Assembly (NCBI RefSeq): GCF_018128965.1
Contig: NZ_JAAEDH010000009.1
Coordinates: 62,001 to 126,000 of the forward strand
Direction: 5' to 3'
DNA: 64,000 nucleotides
DNA from: Plastoroseomonas arctica
Lineage (GTDB): Bacteria; Pseudomonadota; Alphaproteobacteria; Acetobacterales; Acetobacteraceae
Shown: piece by piece, positions 26,157 through 34,563 of the stretch
Layout of the letters: the number at the start of each line of letters is the position of its first letter
How positions within the stretch are numbered: the first letter of the stretch is position 1
The notes under the pieces: model-generated
Told to the model about the DNA's origin: nothing
The model's database searches: none
The model's input: only the letters and a program-made list of their open reading frames with translations
Made by a program: the position numbers and the translations under genes

Positions 26157-26945
26157 CTATCGCAGCGCGCTGCCGCCGGGGCAGGCCGTGCGCCCGCCAT
26201 CGACCTGGAACTGCCCCCCGGTGATGGCACTCGCGACGTCCGAGCACAGGAACAGCACCATCGCCGTCACCTCCGCCGGCGTCGCGTAGCGGCCGAGCGG
26301 GATGGCCGCCATGTAGCGCTCCGCCACGTCGTTGCGCCCCGAGGCCATCGCCTGGTCCTCGAGCGAATGGATCATGCGGGTGTCGGTCGGCCCCGGGCAG
26401 AGCGCATTCACGCGCACGCCTTGGCGCGCGACTTCGCCGGCCGCGGATTTGGTAAGGCCGAGCACTGCATGCTTGGACGCGACATAGGGTGCGAGGCCCG
26501 CCGACCCCACCAGCGCCGCCGTCGACGCCGTGTTCACGATGGACCCCACCGCCTGGCGCAGCATCACCGGGATCACGTGCTTGAGGCCGAGGAAGACGCC
26601 CTTCACATTCACCGCCATCACGGCATCGAACATCGCCTCGTCCTGCTCGTGCAGCGGGCGCACATGGCCCTCGATGCCGGCATTGTTGAAGAAGCAGTCA
26701 ATGCGACCCCAGCGCTGGACGGCTGCGTCGACATAGCCGCGCACATCGGCGTCGCGCGAGACGTCGGCGGCGATGAACTGCGCTTCCAGACCTTCCGCGC
26801 GCAGGGCGGCGGCCTGCGCCTCGCCGTCGGCATCGCGATCCACCAGCAGCACCTTCGCACCCTCGCGGGCAAAACCCTGCGCGGCGTCGAGTCCCAGGCC
26901 ATTGGCGGCGCCGGTGATGACGGCGACCTTCCCCGAAAACCGCAT
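26157..26945 (-). CDS. SDR family oxidoreductase
   Basis: 262 aa classical short-chain dehydrogenase. TGAANGLG (residues about 12-19) binds the nucleotide, NNAG follows (about 88), the catalytic set is Ser (NTASTAALVG), Tyr and Lys (YVASKHA), and the C-terminus has GGQFQVDGG. An Asp after beta-2 (VDRDAD) suggests NAD(H). Upstream on the same strand lies an HSL-type hydrolase, 21 nt away, so the two are probably co-transcribed. Confidence 0.92.
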   Translation of the reverse strand: MRFSGKVAVITGAANGLGLDAAQGFAREGAKVLLVDRDADGEAQAAALRAEGLEAQFIAADVSRDADVRGYVDAAVQRWGRIDCFFNNAGIEGHVRPLHEQDEAMFDAVMAVNVKGVFLGLKHVIPVMLRQAVGSIVNTASTAALVGSAGLAPYVASKHAVLGLTKSAAGEVARQGVRVNALCPGPTDTRMIHSLEDQAMASGRNDVAERYMAAIPLGRYATPAEVTAMVLFLCSDVASAITGGQFQVDGGRTACPGGSALR

Positions 26946-26966
26946 GCGAGCCTCCCTGTCCGTTTC

Positions 26967-27926
26967 TTATGCTTGGGTATCCAGATCCGTCGCGAGTCCA
27001 TTGCGCAAGGCGAGGCCCGCGACGGTGATCAGCGACAGCGCGGGCCGGATGATCGCGGCCATCGTCAGGGCCCCGTGCAGCAGGTCCGCGGCATGCAGGT
27101 GCGCCACGGGGACACCTTCGGACTCGAGACGCGCGGCATAGGCGCGGCCCTCGTCGCAGAGCGGATCATGGCCCACCGTGAGCACAAAGGCCGGCGCCGT
27201 GCCGGCAAGCGTTTCGGCGCGCAAGGGCGAGGCGCGCCAATCCTGCCAATCCTTTGCATCCGGCACGTAGTGGACGCGGAACCACGCCATGCCTTCGGCG
27301 GTCAGCGGCAGGCCTTCGGTGTAGGCCGCGTAGCTCGGATGGGTCTGCGCCATCTCGGTCACCGGATAGAGCAGCAACTGGAAGCGCACCGGCGGCACCG
27401 CGCCGTCGCGCGCCATCAGCGCCAGCACGGCCGCGATATTGCCGCCCGCGCTGTCGCCGCCCACCGCGATGCGCGCCACATCGATGCCGAGCGCGGCTGC
27501 CCCCCGCACCGCGAAGCGCAGCGCCGCGGCGCAGTCATCCACCGCGACGGGGAAGCGGTGCTCGGGTGCGAGGCGATAGCCGACGGAGAGCACCGCGCAG
27601 CCCGAGATATTGGCGAGGCTGCGTGCCAGATGGTCATGCGTGTCGAGGTCGCCGAACACCCAGCCGCCGCCATGCGCGAAGACGAGACAGCCGAGAACGT
27701 CCGCGTCACTCGATCCGGCTGGCCGGTAGAAGCGCAGCGGCACGCCATCCGGCAAGGCGAGATCGCGCACCGACGCGACATCCGGCGGCGGCGGCTGCAG
27801 CACCGCGCGCCCGGCGGCGTATTGCACCCGCGCGGCCGGCGGCGAGAGATTGATGAACGGCGCCCGTCCCGACGCTTTAATGAGCTCCAGGATCACGCGG
27901 CAATCGGGATGCAGCGGCACCGGCAT
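26967..27926 (-). CDS. Alpha/beta hydrolase, hormone-sensitive-lipase family
   Basis: 319 aa. The oxyanion motif HGGGWVFGD (about residue 88), the nucleophile elbow GDSAGGN (about 160), catalytic Asp in VGHDPLCDEG (about 256) and His in LLHGAL (about 286) define bacterial HSL-type (family IV) esterases. ATG 27926 gives the usual length, but no Shine-Dalgarno is obvious and the frame stays open upstream. It precedes the SDR gene in an apparent two-gene unit. Confidence 0.9.
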   Translation of the reverse strand: MPVPLHPDCRVILELIKASGRAPFINLSPPAARVQYAAGRAVLQPPPPDVASVRDLALPDGVPLRFYRPAGSSDADVLGCLVFAHGGGWVFGDLDTHDHLARSLANISGCAVLSVGYRLAPEHRFPVAVDDCAAALRFAVRGAAALGIDVARIAVGGDSAGGNIAAVLALMARDGAVPPVRFQLLLYPVTEMAQTHPSYAAYTEGLPLTAEGMAWFRVHYVPDAKDWQDWRASPLRAETLAGTAPAFVLTVGHDPLCDEGRAYAARLESEGVPVAHLHAADLLHGALTMAAIIRPALSLITVAGLALRNGLATDLDTQA

Positions 27927-28069
27927 CAGCGCACCGCACCGTGGCGTTGCACGTCGCGGGCATGCGGCGGTGGTCCAAATACCCCGGTCATCCTCGCCAT
28001 CCCCTGCCCCTCGACGCACCGATCGTGCTTTGCGCCGATCATGCGCGATGGCGCGGCCGCGTCAAACCT

Positions 28070-28654
28070 TCAGAGCCTGTCGAGGACCGGCCCCTCCAGC
28101 GGCGCGGGATGCGCCACCAGGGTCGCGATCCGCTCCAGCCCGCGGTCACGCACGCCCACGGCACGCAAATGCTCGACGGTGTTGAGCAGGTAGTCCCGGT
28201 TGCTGCCCATCGCGCCATGCCCCGAAGCGATCACCGCCGCCGCCTCGCTGGAGGCGAGCCGGCCGCAGTAATTCCGGCACGCGCGGTTCGCGACATAGGT
28301 CGCCGCCCGCACGAATTGCCCGCTGGCGGCAAGCCGCACATCCACCATCCGGCGCCGGTACACGATCTCCGCGCCATCGGGCAGTTCGCGATCGTCGAGA
28401 TAGGCCAGCACCTCGGCGGCGCGGGGCGCTTCCACCCGGAACACCATGCCGCGGCAGGCGCCACCGCGATCCAGGCCCAGCACCAGCCCCGGCTTCGCGA
28501 CGGTGCCGCGATAGCGCGTGCTCCACAGGCAGAAGCTGCGATGGTAGCCGCGCAGCACCCCGAGCTCGGCGCCGGCATGGGCAAAGCCCGGCCGCCAGAT
28601 CAGCGATCCATAGCCGAAGACATAGAGGTCGCCATCTGGATCAATCGTGAGCAT
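28070..28654 (-). CDS. chaC: ChaC-type gamma-glutamylcyclotransferase
   Basis: 194 aa. The YGSLIW motif (residues about 15-20) forms the 5-oxoproline/glutathione-binding loop and the Glu in the DDREL segment is the likely catalytic acid. The family degrades glutathione to 5-oxoproline and cysteinylglycine in the cytoplasm. The C-terminal SNRDYLLNTVEHLRAVGVRD block is typical. It diverges from the DUF2125 gene with 43 nt in between. Confidence 0.93.
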   Translation of the reverse strand: MLTIDPDGDLYVFGYGSLIWRPGFAHAGAELGVLRGYHRSFCLWSTRYRGTVAKPGLVLGLDRGGACRGMVFRVEAPRAAEVLAYLDDRELPDGAEIVYRRRMVDVRLAASGQFVRAATYVANRACRNYCGRLASSEAAAVIASGHGAMGSNRDYLLNTVEHLRAVGVRDRGLERIATLVAHPAPLEGPVLDRL

Positions 28655-28697
28655 TCGCCAGTCGCACGGTTATTCCATCGCGCCTATACCGACGCCC

Positions 28698-29807
28698 ATG
28701 CTCACCGCCAAGCCGATGCGCGCCGCCATTGCGGCCCTTCTTCTCCTCGCCATCCTCGCCGCGGGGCATTCCGCGCTCTGGCGCTGGACCAGCGGCCAGA
28801 TCGAGCGGAGCTTCGCCGCCTGGACGGCGCAGCGGCGCGCGCAAGGCTGGATCATCGAGCACGGCCCGACCGCGCGCGGCGGATGGCCCTTGTCCGCCGC
28901 ACTCAGCGTGCCCGGTCTGCGCATCGCCGCAGTCGGCCCGAACCTTCCCGCCGGCCTCGAATGGAATGCCGAGACGCTCACCCTGCGCGTCGCGGCACCG
29001 CGCCTGGACCGCCTCGTGGTCGAGTTCCGCGGCCGCCAGCGTCTGCGCATCGGCGACACCGAATTCCCCTTCGCGACGGATCGCTTCGAAGCCTTTTTCC
29101 CGACCGAGGCCGGCACCAGCCTGCGCGAGGGCGAGGTGGTGACCGAGCGGCTGCGCATGAACACGCCGGCCGGCCTGCTCGAACTGCGCGAGGGCCAGCT
29201 CAGCTTCGGCACCCGCTCCACCGCGACCGAGAGCGAGCCTGCGCTGACCGTCAGCCTCGCGCTGCAAGGCCTGGGCCTGCCCGAGGGCTTTGCCGCGCAA
29301 CCGGCACTCGCCGCCTTCGGCCGCCAGCTCGAGAGCCTGTCGGCGGAGGCGGTGATGACCGGCCCGCTGCCCGGCGGGCGCGACCCGATGACCCGGGCCG
29401 AGCAATGGCGCGATGGCGGCGGCACGCTGGAACTCCGCCTGCTCGCGGTGCAATGGGGGCCGGTCGGCGGCGGCGCCAACGCGACGCTGACCCTCGACGA
29501 CCGGCTGCAGCCGATGGGCACGGCGACGCTGCGCGTCTCCGGCGCCGACCAGGTGATACGCGCGCTCGCCGAAGCCGGCACCCTGCCGCCATCCTCGGCC
29601 GCCGCCGCCACGACCGCCCTGCTCCTGATGCAGCGCGTGCCGGAGTCGGGCGGGCCGCCCCTCGTCGAGGTGCCGATGACCCTGGAGAACAGCCGCGTGA
29701 CCGTGGCGCGGATTCCGCTGGCGCGCGTCGATCCCATCGCCTGGCCAGCGCGACGGGGACCCGATTTCAGCCCCGGCGAGGATCCGACGCTTCCACCCCG
29801 GCGCTGA
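28698..29807 (+). CDS. DUF2125 domain protein, exported or membrane-anchored
   Basis: 369 aa. An N-terminal hydrophobic helix (about residues 8-26) acts as signal or anchor. The rest is a beta-rich envelope domain with GWPLSAALSVPGLRI and LEWNAETLTLRVAAPRLDRLVVEFRG, matching DUF2125 proteins of alphaproteobacteria, whose role is unknown. ATG 28698 is taken; an ATG six codons further in is possible. The stop codon lies inside the left arm of a strong hairpin (29804-29844). Confidence 0.85.
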   Translation: MLTAKPMRAAIAALLLLAILAAGHSALWRWTSGQIERSFAAWTAQRRAQGWIIEHGPTARGGWPLSAALSVPGLRIAAVGPNLPAGLEWNAETLTLRVAAPRLDRLVVEFRGRQRLRIGDTEFPFATDRFEAFFPTEAGTSLREGEVVTERLRMNTPAGLLELREGQLSFGTRSTATESEPALTVSLALQGLGLPEGFAAQPALAAFGRQLESLSAEAVMTGPLPGGRDPMTRAEQWRDGGGTLELRLLAVQWGPVGGGANATLTLDDRLQPMGTATLRVSGADQVIRALAEAGTLPPSSAAAATTALLLMQRVPESGGPPLVEVPMTLENSRVTVARIPLARVDPIAWPARRGPDFSPGEDPTLPPRR

Positions 29808-29844
29808 TGCAGGACGGCCCTGAGGAATGGCCGCCCTGCATCAG
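29804..29844. terminator. Bidirectional hairpin between convergent genes
   Basis: CTGATGCAGG-A-CGGCC (29804-29819) pairs with GGCCG-C-CCTGCATCAG (29829-29844): 15 of 16 positions pair, around a 9 nt loop. The TGA of the DUF2125 gene (29805-29807) is part of the left arm. There is no long T-run, so it may work as a Rho-assisted end or RNA-stabilising structure for both convergent transcripts. Confidence 0.7.
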
Positions 29845-29922
29845 CACGTCTTGGTGCCCTCGGGCGCATCGTGCCGCTGGCTCGCGGCCCGCATGGCGGG
29901 ACGGAGTGCGCGCGCGCCGTGG

Positions 29923-30270
29923 TCACATCCCGGCGTTTTTCGGCACCCACACGCCGCCATCCGCATCGATGCGCGCGACGACCGCCTCCAGCGCCTCGCC
30001 ATAGCAGGGGCCGGCGACGCATTCGCCATCTTCCACGCGGAAGCGCGCACCATGCGCCGAGCACAGGATGTGGGTGCCCTTTGCATCGAGGAAGCGATCC
30101 GGCACCGGGTCCAGTGGCAGCCCGACATGCGGGCAGGAATTCACATAGGCGAAGACCTGTGCCCCGCGCCGGACGGCGAACAGGCCGGTGAAGGCGCCGG
30201 GTGCGGCGGCGAAGCCCTTGGATCCGCCATCGGGGATATCCGCCAGCGCGCAGAGCCGCCGCTCGCTCAT
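29923..30270 (-). CDS. Rieske [2Fe-2S] ferredoxin-like protein
   Basis: 115 aa. Cluster ligands are Cys46-Pro-His48 and Cys70-Ser-Ala-His73, the CxH...CxxH pattern of soluble Rieske proteins (NirD / dioxygenase ferredoxin type). There is no signal peptide, so it is cytoplasmic. It starts with ATG 30270 overlapping the EVE gene stop by 4 nt. It could be an electron carrier for a monooxygenase; no such partner is encoded next to it. Confidence 0.9.
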   Translation of the reverse strand: MSERRLCALADIPDGGSKGFAAAPGAFTGLFAVRRGAQVFAYVNSCPHVGLPLDPVPDRFLDAKGTHILCSAHGARFRVEDGECVAGPCYGEALEAVVARIDADGGVWVPKNAGM

Positions 30271-30680
30271 TTCTTCCAGCCGCCAAGCTTTGCCAAGTGC
30301 TTCCAATGCGGGTCGCTGATCGGCATGACCGACAGCCGGCTCTGCCGCGTGAGCGCAATGCCCTCGAGCTTGGCATCCTCCTTGATGTCGGCGAGCGTCA
30401 CCGGCTTGGGCACCGGCGAGACCGCCTGCATGTCGACGCAGACCCAGCGGCCCGTATCGTCGCTCGGGTCGGGGTAGGCTTCGCGCACCACGCGCACGAC
30501 GCCCACGATCTCCTTGCCGATGTTCGAGTGATAGAAAAAGGCGAGGTCGCCCTTCTTCATTGCCTTGAGGAAGTTCGACGCCTGGGCGTTGCGCACGCCG
30601 GTCCAGGGCTCGGTCTTGTTGGCGACCATCTGGTCCCAGGAGAAGGAGTCGGGTTCGCTTTTCACCAGCCAATGCGCCAT
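30267..30680 (-). CDS. EVE domain protein
   Basis: 137 aa, almost entirely one EVE (PUA/YTH-like) domain: MAHWLVKSEPDSFSWD at the start, WTGVRNAQASNFL, KGDLAFFYHS and the C-terminal SVMPISDPHW. EVE domains bind modified bases in RNA or DNA. A GTG at 30695, overlapping the selO end, is an alternative start that would add five residues. It sits between SelO and the Rieske protein, all overlapping, which suggests one transcript. Confidence 0.93.
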   Translation of the reverse strand: MAHWLVKSEPDSFSWDQMVANKTEPWTGVRNAQASNFLKAMKKGDLAFFYHSNIGKEIVGVVRVVREAYPDPSDDTGRWVCVDMQAVSPVPKPVTLADIKEDAKLEGIALTRQSRLSVMPISDPHWKHLAKLGGWKK

Positions 30681-30684
30681 GCGC

Positions 30685-32082
30685 TCAGGTTCCACAGAAG
30701 GTTTGCGTCACGCGCTGCGCGGGCAGCGGCGGCGCGGTGACGGCCGTGTCGGCATCGTCGAAGGGCCGGGACGTCGCGGCGAGCAGCGCCTCGAACACCG
30801 AAAAGTCCTCGCGCTCCACGGCGGCGACGATGGCGGCCTCGACCAGGTGGTTGCGCGGGATCACGGCGGGGTTGGTCGCGCGGATCAGCGCCTGCCAGCC
30901 GGGTTCGGAGGCACGGCGGTCGCGCCAGCGCGCGGCCCAGGCCTCGAAGCCCTCGGGCACCACATCATCGCCGAGACCGCGGAAGGTGAGCGTGAAGTCC
31001 GCACCCGTCTCGGCCATAAGGGTGAGGAGGTCCTGCACCAGGGCAGCGTCCTCCGGCGCCGACGTCGCGAGGCCCAGCTTGCGCCGCATCGCCGCACCAT
31101 AAGCGCCCTGGAACTCCGGCGCGAAGCCGCCGAGCGCATCCTCGGCATAGGCCACCGCCTTCTGCTCGTCCGCGTCGAAGAGCGGCAGCATCGCCTCGGC
31201 CAGGCGCGCGAGGTTCCATTGCGCGATGCGCGGCTGCTGCCCGAAGGCGTAGCGGCCCTGGTAGTCGATGGCCGAGAACACCGCGGCCGGGTCGTAGGTA
31301 TCGAGGAAGGCGCAGGGGCCGTAGTCGATCGTCTCGCCGCTGATCGAGCAGTTGTCGGTGTTCATCACGCCATGGATGAAGCCCAGGCTCAGCCACTGCG
31401 CGACGAGCCGCGCCTGGCGCCGCACCACGCCTTCGAAGAAGGACCGGTGGCTCGCACCCGGGTCATGCCGGGCGATGGCGTAGTCCGCGAGGATGTGCAG
31501 CCCCTCGATATCCCCGCGGGCGGCGAAATACTGGAAGGTGCCGACGCGCAGGTGGCTCGCCGCCACGCGGGTCAGCACCGCGCCGGGCAGCGCCGTCTCG
31601 CGCATCACCCATTCGCCGGTGGTGACGGCGGCCAACGCGCGCGTGGTGGGCACGCCGAGGGCGAACATCGCCTCGCTCACGATGTATTCGCGCAAGACCG
31701 GGCCGAGTGCCGCGCGCCCGTCGCCGCGGCGCGAGAAAGGCGTCGGGCCCGAGCCCTTGAGCTGCACGTCCCGCCCGGCGACCTCGCCCAGCAGGATGGC
31801 GCGGCCATCGCCGAGCTGGGGCGAGAAATGGCCGAACTGGTGCCCGGAATAGGCCATGGCCAGGGGCTCGGCGCCCTCGGGGACCCAGTTGCCGGCGAAC
31901 ATGGCGAGTCCCTCGGCGCCGGCCAGCGCGTCCGGGTCAATGCCGAGGTCGCGCGCGAGGCCGGCATTCACCCGCACCAGCCCAGGTGCGGCGACAGGCG
32001 TCGGGTCGAGCCGCGCGAAGAAGCGATCCGGCAGGCGGGCATAGCTGTTGTCTAAGGCGATGCGCAGCGTCATGGGCTCCAT
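30685..32082 (-). CDS. selO: Protein adenylyltransferase SelO
   Basis: 465 aa pseudokinase-fold enzyme that transfers AMP to Ser/Thr/Tyr of target proteins and has been linked to redox homeostasis. Diagnostic blocks are [18 protein letters not shown] (about residue 79), the [17 protein letters not shown] nucleotide loop (about 108), HGVMNTDN (about 230) and [10 protein letters not shown]. The chain ends TFCGT; this C-terminal Cys stands where eukaryotic SelO carries selenocysteine. ATG 32082 or 32073 (MTLRIAL) may be used. It precedes the EVE and Rieske genes. Confidence 0.95.
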   Translation of the reverse strand: MEPMTLRIALDNSYARLPDRFFARLDPTPVAAPGLVRVNAGLARDLGIDPDALAGAEGLAMFAGNWVPEGAEPLAMAYSGHQFGHFSPQLGDGRAILLGEVAGRDVQLKGSGPTPFSRRGDGRAALGPVLREYIVSEAMFALGVPTTRALAAVTTGEWVMRETALPGAVLTRVAASHLRVGTFQYFAARGDIEGLHILADYAIARHDPGASHRSFFEGVVRRQARLVAQWLSLGFIHGVMNTDNCSISGETIDYGPCAFLDTYDPAAVFSAIDYQGRYAFGQQPRIAQWNLARLAEAMLPLFDADEQKAVAYAEDALGGFAPEFQGAYGAAMRRKLGLATSAPEDAALVQDLLTLMAETGADFTLTFRGLGDDVVPEGFEAWAARWRDRRASEPGWQALIRATNPAVIPRNHLVEAAIVAAVEREDFSVFEALLAATSRPFDDADTAVTAPPLPAQRVTQTFCGT

Positions 32083-32116
32083 GGGTAGGCATCCGGCCGC
32101 ATGCCGGCAAGGCCCC

Positions 32117-32908
32117 TCAGCCGCAACGCACCGACATGCCGCCATCGACCACGATCTCGGTGCCGGTGATGAAGCGGGCATCGTCCGAGGCGAGGAACAG
32201 CACCGCAGCGGCCGTGTCGCGCCCGTCGCCGGCAAAGCCCACCGGGATGCGCGCGAGGCGCTGGGCGAGGAGCGCCGCGACATCGCCGCCGGCGCGCTGG
32301 CCAGCCAGGCGCGTCTCCACCATCGGCGTGTGCACCTGGCCCGGGATCACCGTGTTCACCCGGATGCCGCGCGCCGCATACTGGACCGCGACGACGCGGC
32401 CAAGCTGGATGACGCCCGCCTTGGACGCGGCATAGGCAACCTGCGCCGCGCCGGTGAAGCGGATGCCCGAGGTCGAGGCCAGGTTCACGATCGCGCCGCC
32501 GCCCTGCGCCTCCATGATCGGGATCACGTGCTTGCAGGTGAGGAAGACGGATTTCAGGTTCACGTCGATCTGGGTGTCCCAGACCTCCTCCGCCATCTCG
32601 ACCGGGCCGCCAGCCGCCGAGCCGCCGACATTGTTCACCAGCACGTCGATGCGCCCGAAACGCTGCTTCGCCTCGGCCACCATGGCGGCAATGGAGGCGT
32701 GGGAGAGCACGTCGCACCGGCCGGGATGGAACCGCTCGCCGGCGAGGGCCGCTGTCTCCTCCATCGCGGCGAGGTCGCGGTCCACGCCGAAGACGGTCGC
32801 ACCCTCGCGCGCGAAAGCGACGGCGGCGGCGCGGCCATTGCCCCAGCCGGGGCCGACGGACCCGGCGCCGGTGATGACGACGACCTTGTTGTCGAAGCGG
32901 TTGGTCAT
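32117..32908 (-). CDS. SDR family oxidoreductase
   Basis: 263 aa. [17 protein letters not shown] is an expanded nucleotide-binding loop, longer than the usual TGxxxGIG. The Asp in FGVDRD suggests NAD(H). NNVGG, Ser in LASTSGI, YAASKAG and the terminal [13 protein letters not shown] complete a classical SDR. It lies 34 nt upstream of selO on the same strand and diverges from phzF; the substrate is unknown. Confidence 0.92.
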   Translation of the reverse strand: MTNRFDNKVVVITGAGSVGPGWGNGRAAAVAFAREGATVFGVDRDLAAMEETAALAGERFHPGRCDVLSHASIAAMVAEAKQRFGRIDVLVNNVGGSAAGGPVEMAEEVWDTQIDVNLKSVFLTCKHVIPIMEAQGGGAIVNLASTSGIRFTGAAQVAYAASKAGVIQLGRVVAVQYAARGIRVNTVIPGQVHTPMVETRLAGQRAGGDVAALLAQRLARIPVGFAGDGRDTAAAVLFLASDDARFITGTEIVVDGGMSVRCG

Positions 32909-33016
32909 TGGCGGTGGGCCTCCCTGGCTAAGGAGGCCAGAATTCCTTACCCGGCAGGTTCCGCCAAGTGCTTGATCTTGCTGACCGGCTGGTAAGAAGG
33001 GCTTACTCATGTCGCC

Positions 33017-33853
33017 ATGCCGACGCATCCCGAGATCATCCTCCTGACCATTTTCCCGGCCGCGCCGGGCGGCGGAAACCTCGCGCCGATCATCCCCGAC
33101 GCCACCGGGCTGAGCGCCGAGGCCATGCGCGCCATCGCCGCGCAACATGGCCATGAGAGCGGCTTTGTCCTGCCGCCCGAGGACCCCGCCTCGGCGGACC
33201 GGCGCTTCCGCTTCTTCGTCCCGGAACACGAAATGGAGATGTGCGGCCACGCCACGCTCGGCGCCGCCTGGCTGCTGCGCCAGCGCGGCGAGGCACAAGG
33301 CGCGATGCTGCGCATCGAGACGCTCTCCGGCCCGGTGCGCGCCCTCTTCGACGGCGACGGCGTGGAGGTCACCCAGCCCGAAGGCCAGGCCGAGCCCCTG
33401 CTGGACCGCGAACAGGTGCTCGCGGCCCTGGACATCGACACGTCCGACCTCGCCGACGTCCCGGTGCAGAACGCCGCAACCAGCCGCGTGAAAACCCTGG
33501 TCCCGTTGCGCGACCTGGCCCGCCTACACGCCCTGGCCCCCAACCCGGACGCGGTGCGCGCAGCCTGCGAGGCGATCGGGTCAACCGGCCTCTACCCCTA
33601 CGCGCTGGCCGGCGCGGCCACCGCCCATGCCCGGCAATTCCCGCGCAACTCCGGCTACCCCGAGGATGCCGCCACCGGCATCGCCGCGACCGCACTCTAC
33701 GCCGGCCTGCGCGCACTGGCGGCGGCGCCCCCACGCCTGGTCGTGCGGCAGGGAGAAGCGATGGGCCGCCCGTCGGAGATGCTGGTGCGCCGGGACCCGC
33801 AGGGCGTCGGGCTGCGACTGTCCGGAAGGGTGGAATTCGCCGGGCGGCACTGA
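33017..33853 (+). CDS. PhzF family isomerase-like protein
   Basis: 278 aa. Key PhzF blocks are GNLAPII near residue 19, HESGFVLP with the catalytic Glu (about 46-50), MEMCGHATLGAAW (about 75) and YPEDAATGIAATAL (about 213), which together form the two-lobed diaminopimelate-epimerase-like fold. Only some family members isomerise the phenazine precursor; no other phz gene is present, so function is open. An ATG at 33009 is out of frame. The palindromic repeat at 33863 follows the stop by 9 nt. Confidence 0.93.
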   Translation: MPTHPEIILLTIFPAAPGGGNLAPIIPDATGLSAEAMRAIAAQHGHESGFVLPPEDPASADRRFRFFVPEHEMEMCGHATLGAAWLLRQRGEAQGAMLRIETLSGPVRALFDGDGVEVTQPEGQAEPLLDREQVLAALDIDTSDLADVPVQNAATSRVKTLVPLRDLARLHALAPNPDAVRAACEAIGSTGLYPYALAGAATAHARQFPRNSGYPEDAATGIAATALYAGLRALAAAPPRLVVRQGEAMGRPSEMLVRRDPQGVGLRLSGRVEFAGRH

Positions 33854-33857
33854 CGAC

Positions 33858-33908
33858 AGAATGGGGGAAATGAATTTCCCCCAAACCCCCTATCTTTTAT
33901 TTTTATCC
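33858..33908 (+). repeat. G5A3 palindrome copy 2, after phzF
   Basis: GGGGGAAA (33863-33870), loop TGAA, TTTCCCCC (33875-33882), AAACCCCC, then TATCTTTTATTTTTATCC (33891-33908). It directly follows phzF and reads as a terminator hairpin with a delayed T-rich tail. It faces copy 3 across a 137 bp AT-richer spacer in which no gene is seen. Confidence 0.85.
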
Positions 33909-34045
33909 ATTGGTTCTGGCTGGCACGATCAGTGCTGGCTGGACGACCCAGTGCTTCATGCGAACAAGAACCTTGAAGTAAAATACAACCAGCAGCGCGC
34001 ACATTCCTCGCACTGTAAGGCCCTGGTCATCCCGACTGGCGGAAC

Positions 34046-34095
34046 GATAAAAATCAAAGATTGGGGGTCTGGGGGAAATTCATTTCCCCCAGTCT
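34046..34095 (-). repeat. G5A3 palindrome copy 3, inverted
   Basis: On the minus strand: AAGACT, GGGGGAAA, loop TGAA, TTTCCCCC, AGACCCCCAATC, then TTTGATTTTTATC. It starts right behind the stop codon of the kinase-like gene (34096-34098) and would terminate that transcript. It matches copy 2 closely in the opposite orientation. Confidence 0.85.
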
Positions 34096-34563
34096 TCAAG
34101 CGACAAACTTCACCATCGCTGAATTCCCCCCGCGCACCACCATCACGCCCTCCCCTTCCAGCCGCAGCGTCACTTCGCCACGGCCGCCGACCGTCTCGAC
34201 CAGCGCCGAAGTGAGCAGCCCCGCGTCGCACGCCGCCTCCACCCCGTCTGCGGGTGCTTCGATCGTCACCGTTGCGCCGCTGAGGCCAAGAAGCGGCGCG
34301 ATGCGGTGCAGGAGTCGCGCGACATCCATCATCGCCTGTTCCGGCACGGCCCGGGCCAGCGTGAGGAAGCCCCGCATCAGCGCCTCCAGCCGGCGCGAAG
34401 CGGCTTCGATCCGTTCGATCCGCCGCAGGCTCGCGTCGTCGGGCGCCAGACCGTGGCGCATGAGCTCCAGCGTCGCCAGGGTGACCGTCATCAGGTTGTT
34501 GACGTCGTGCTGCACCGCGGGTGCGAGGCGTGAGAGCAGGTGTCGCTGGTCGGCTTCGTTCAC
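34096..34563 (-). CDS. Histidine-kinase-like dimerisation protein, degenerate ATPase part
   Basis: 155 aa. The N-terminal half is a histidine-kinase DHp hairpin: LAPAVQHDVNNLMTVTLATLELM with a HDVNN box (His19), then RIERIEAASRRLEALMRGFL. The C-terminal half is ATPase-like in length and strand pattern but has no visible N box, DxGxG or GxG glycine box, so ATP binding is doubtful. It resembles histidine phosphotransfer or scaffold proteins rather than an active kinase. GTG 34563 overlaps the stop of the penicillin-binding protein (GTGA), which selects this start and implies co-translation. Function unknown. Confidence 0.75.
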   Translation of the reverse strand: MNEADQRHLLSRLAPAVQHDVNNLMTVTLATLELMRHGLAPDDASLRRIERIEAASRRLEALMRGFLTLARAVPEQAMMDVARLLHRIAPLLGLSGATVTIEAPADGVEAACDAGLLTSALVETVGGRGEVTLRLEGEGVMVVRGGNSAMVKFVA

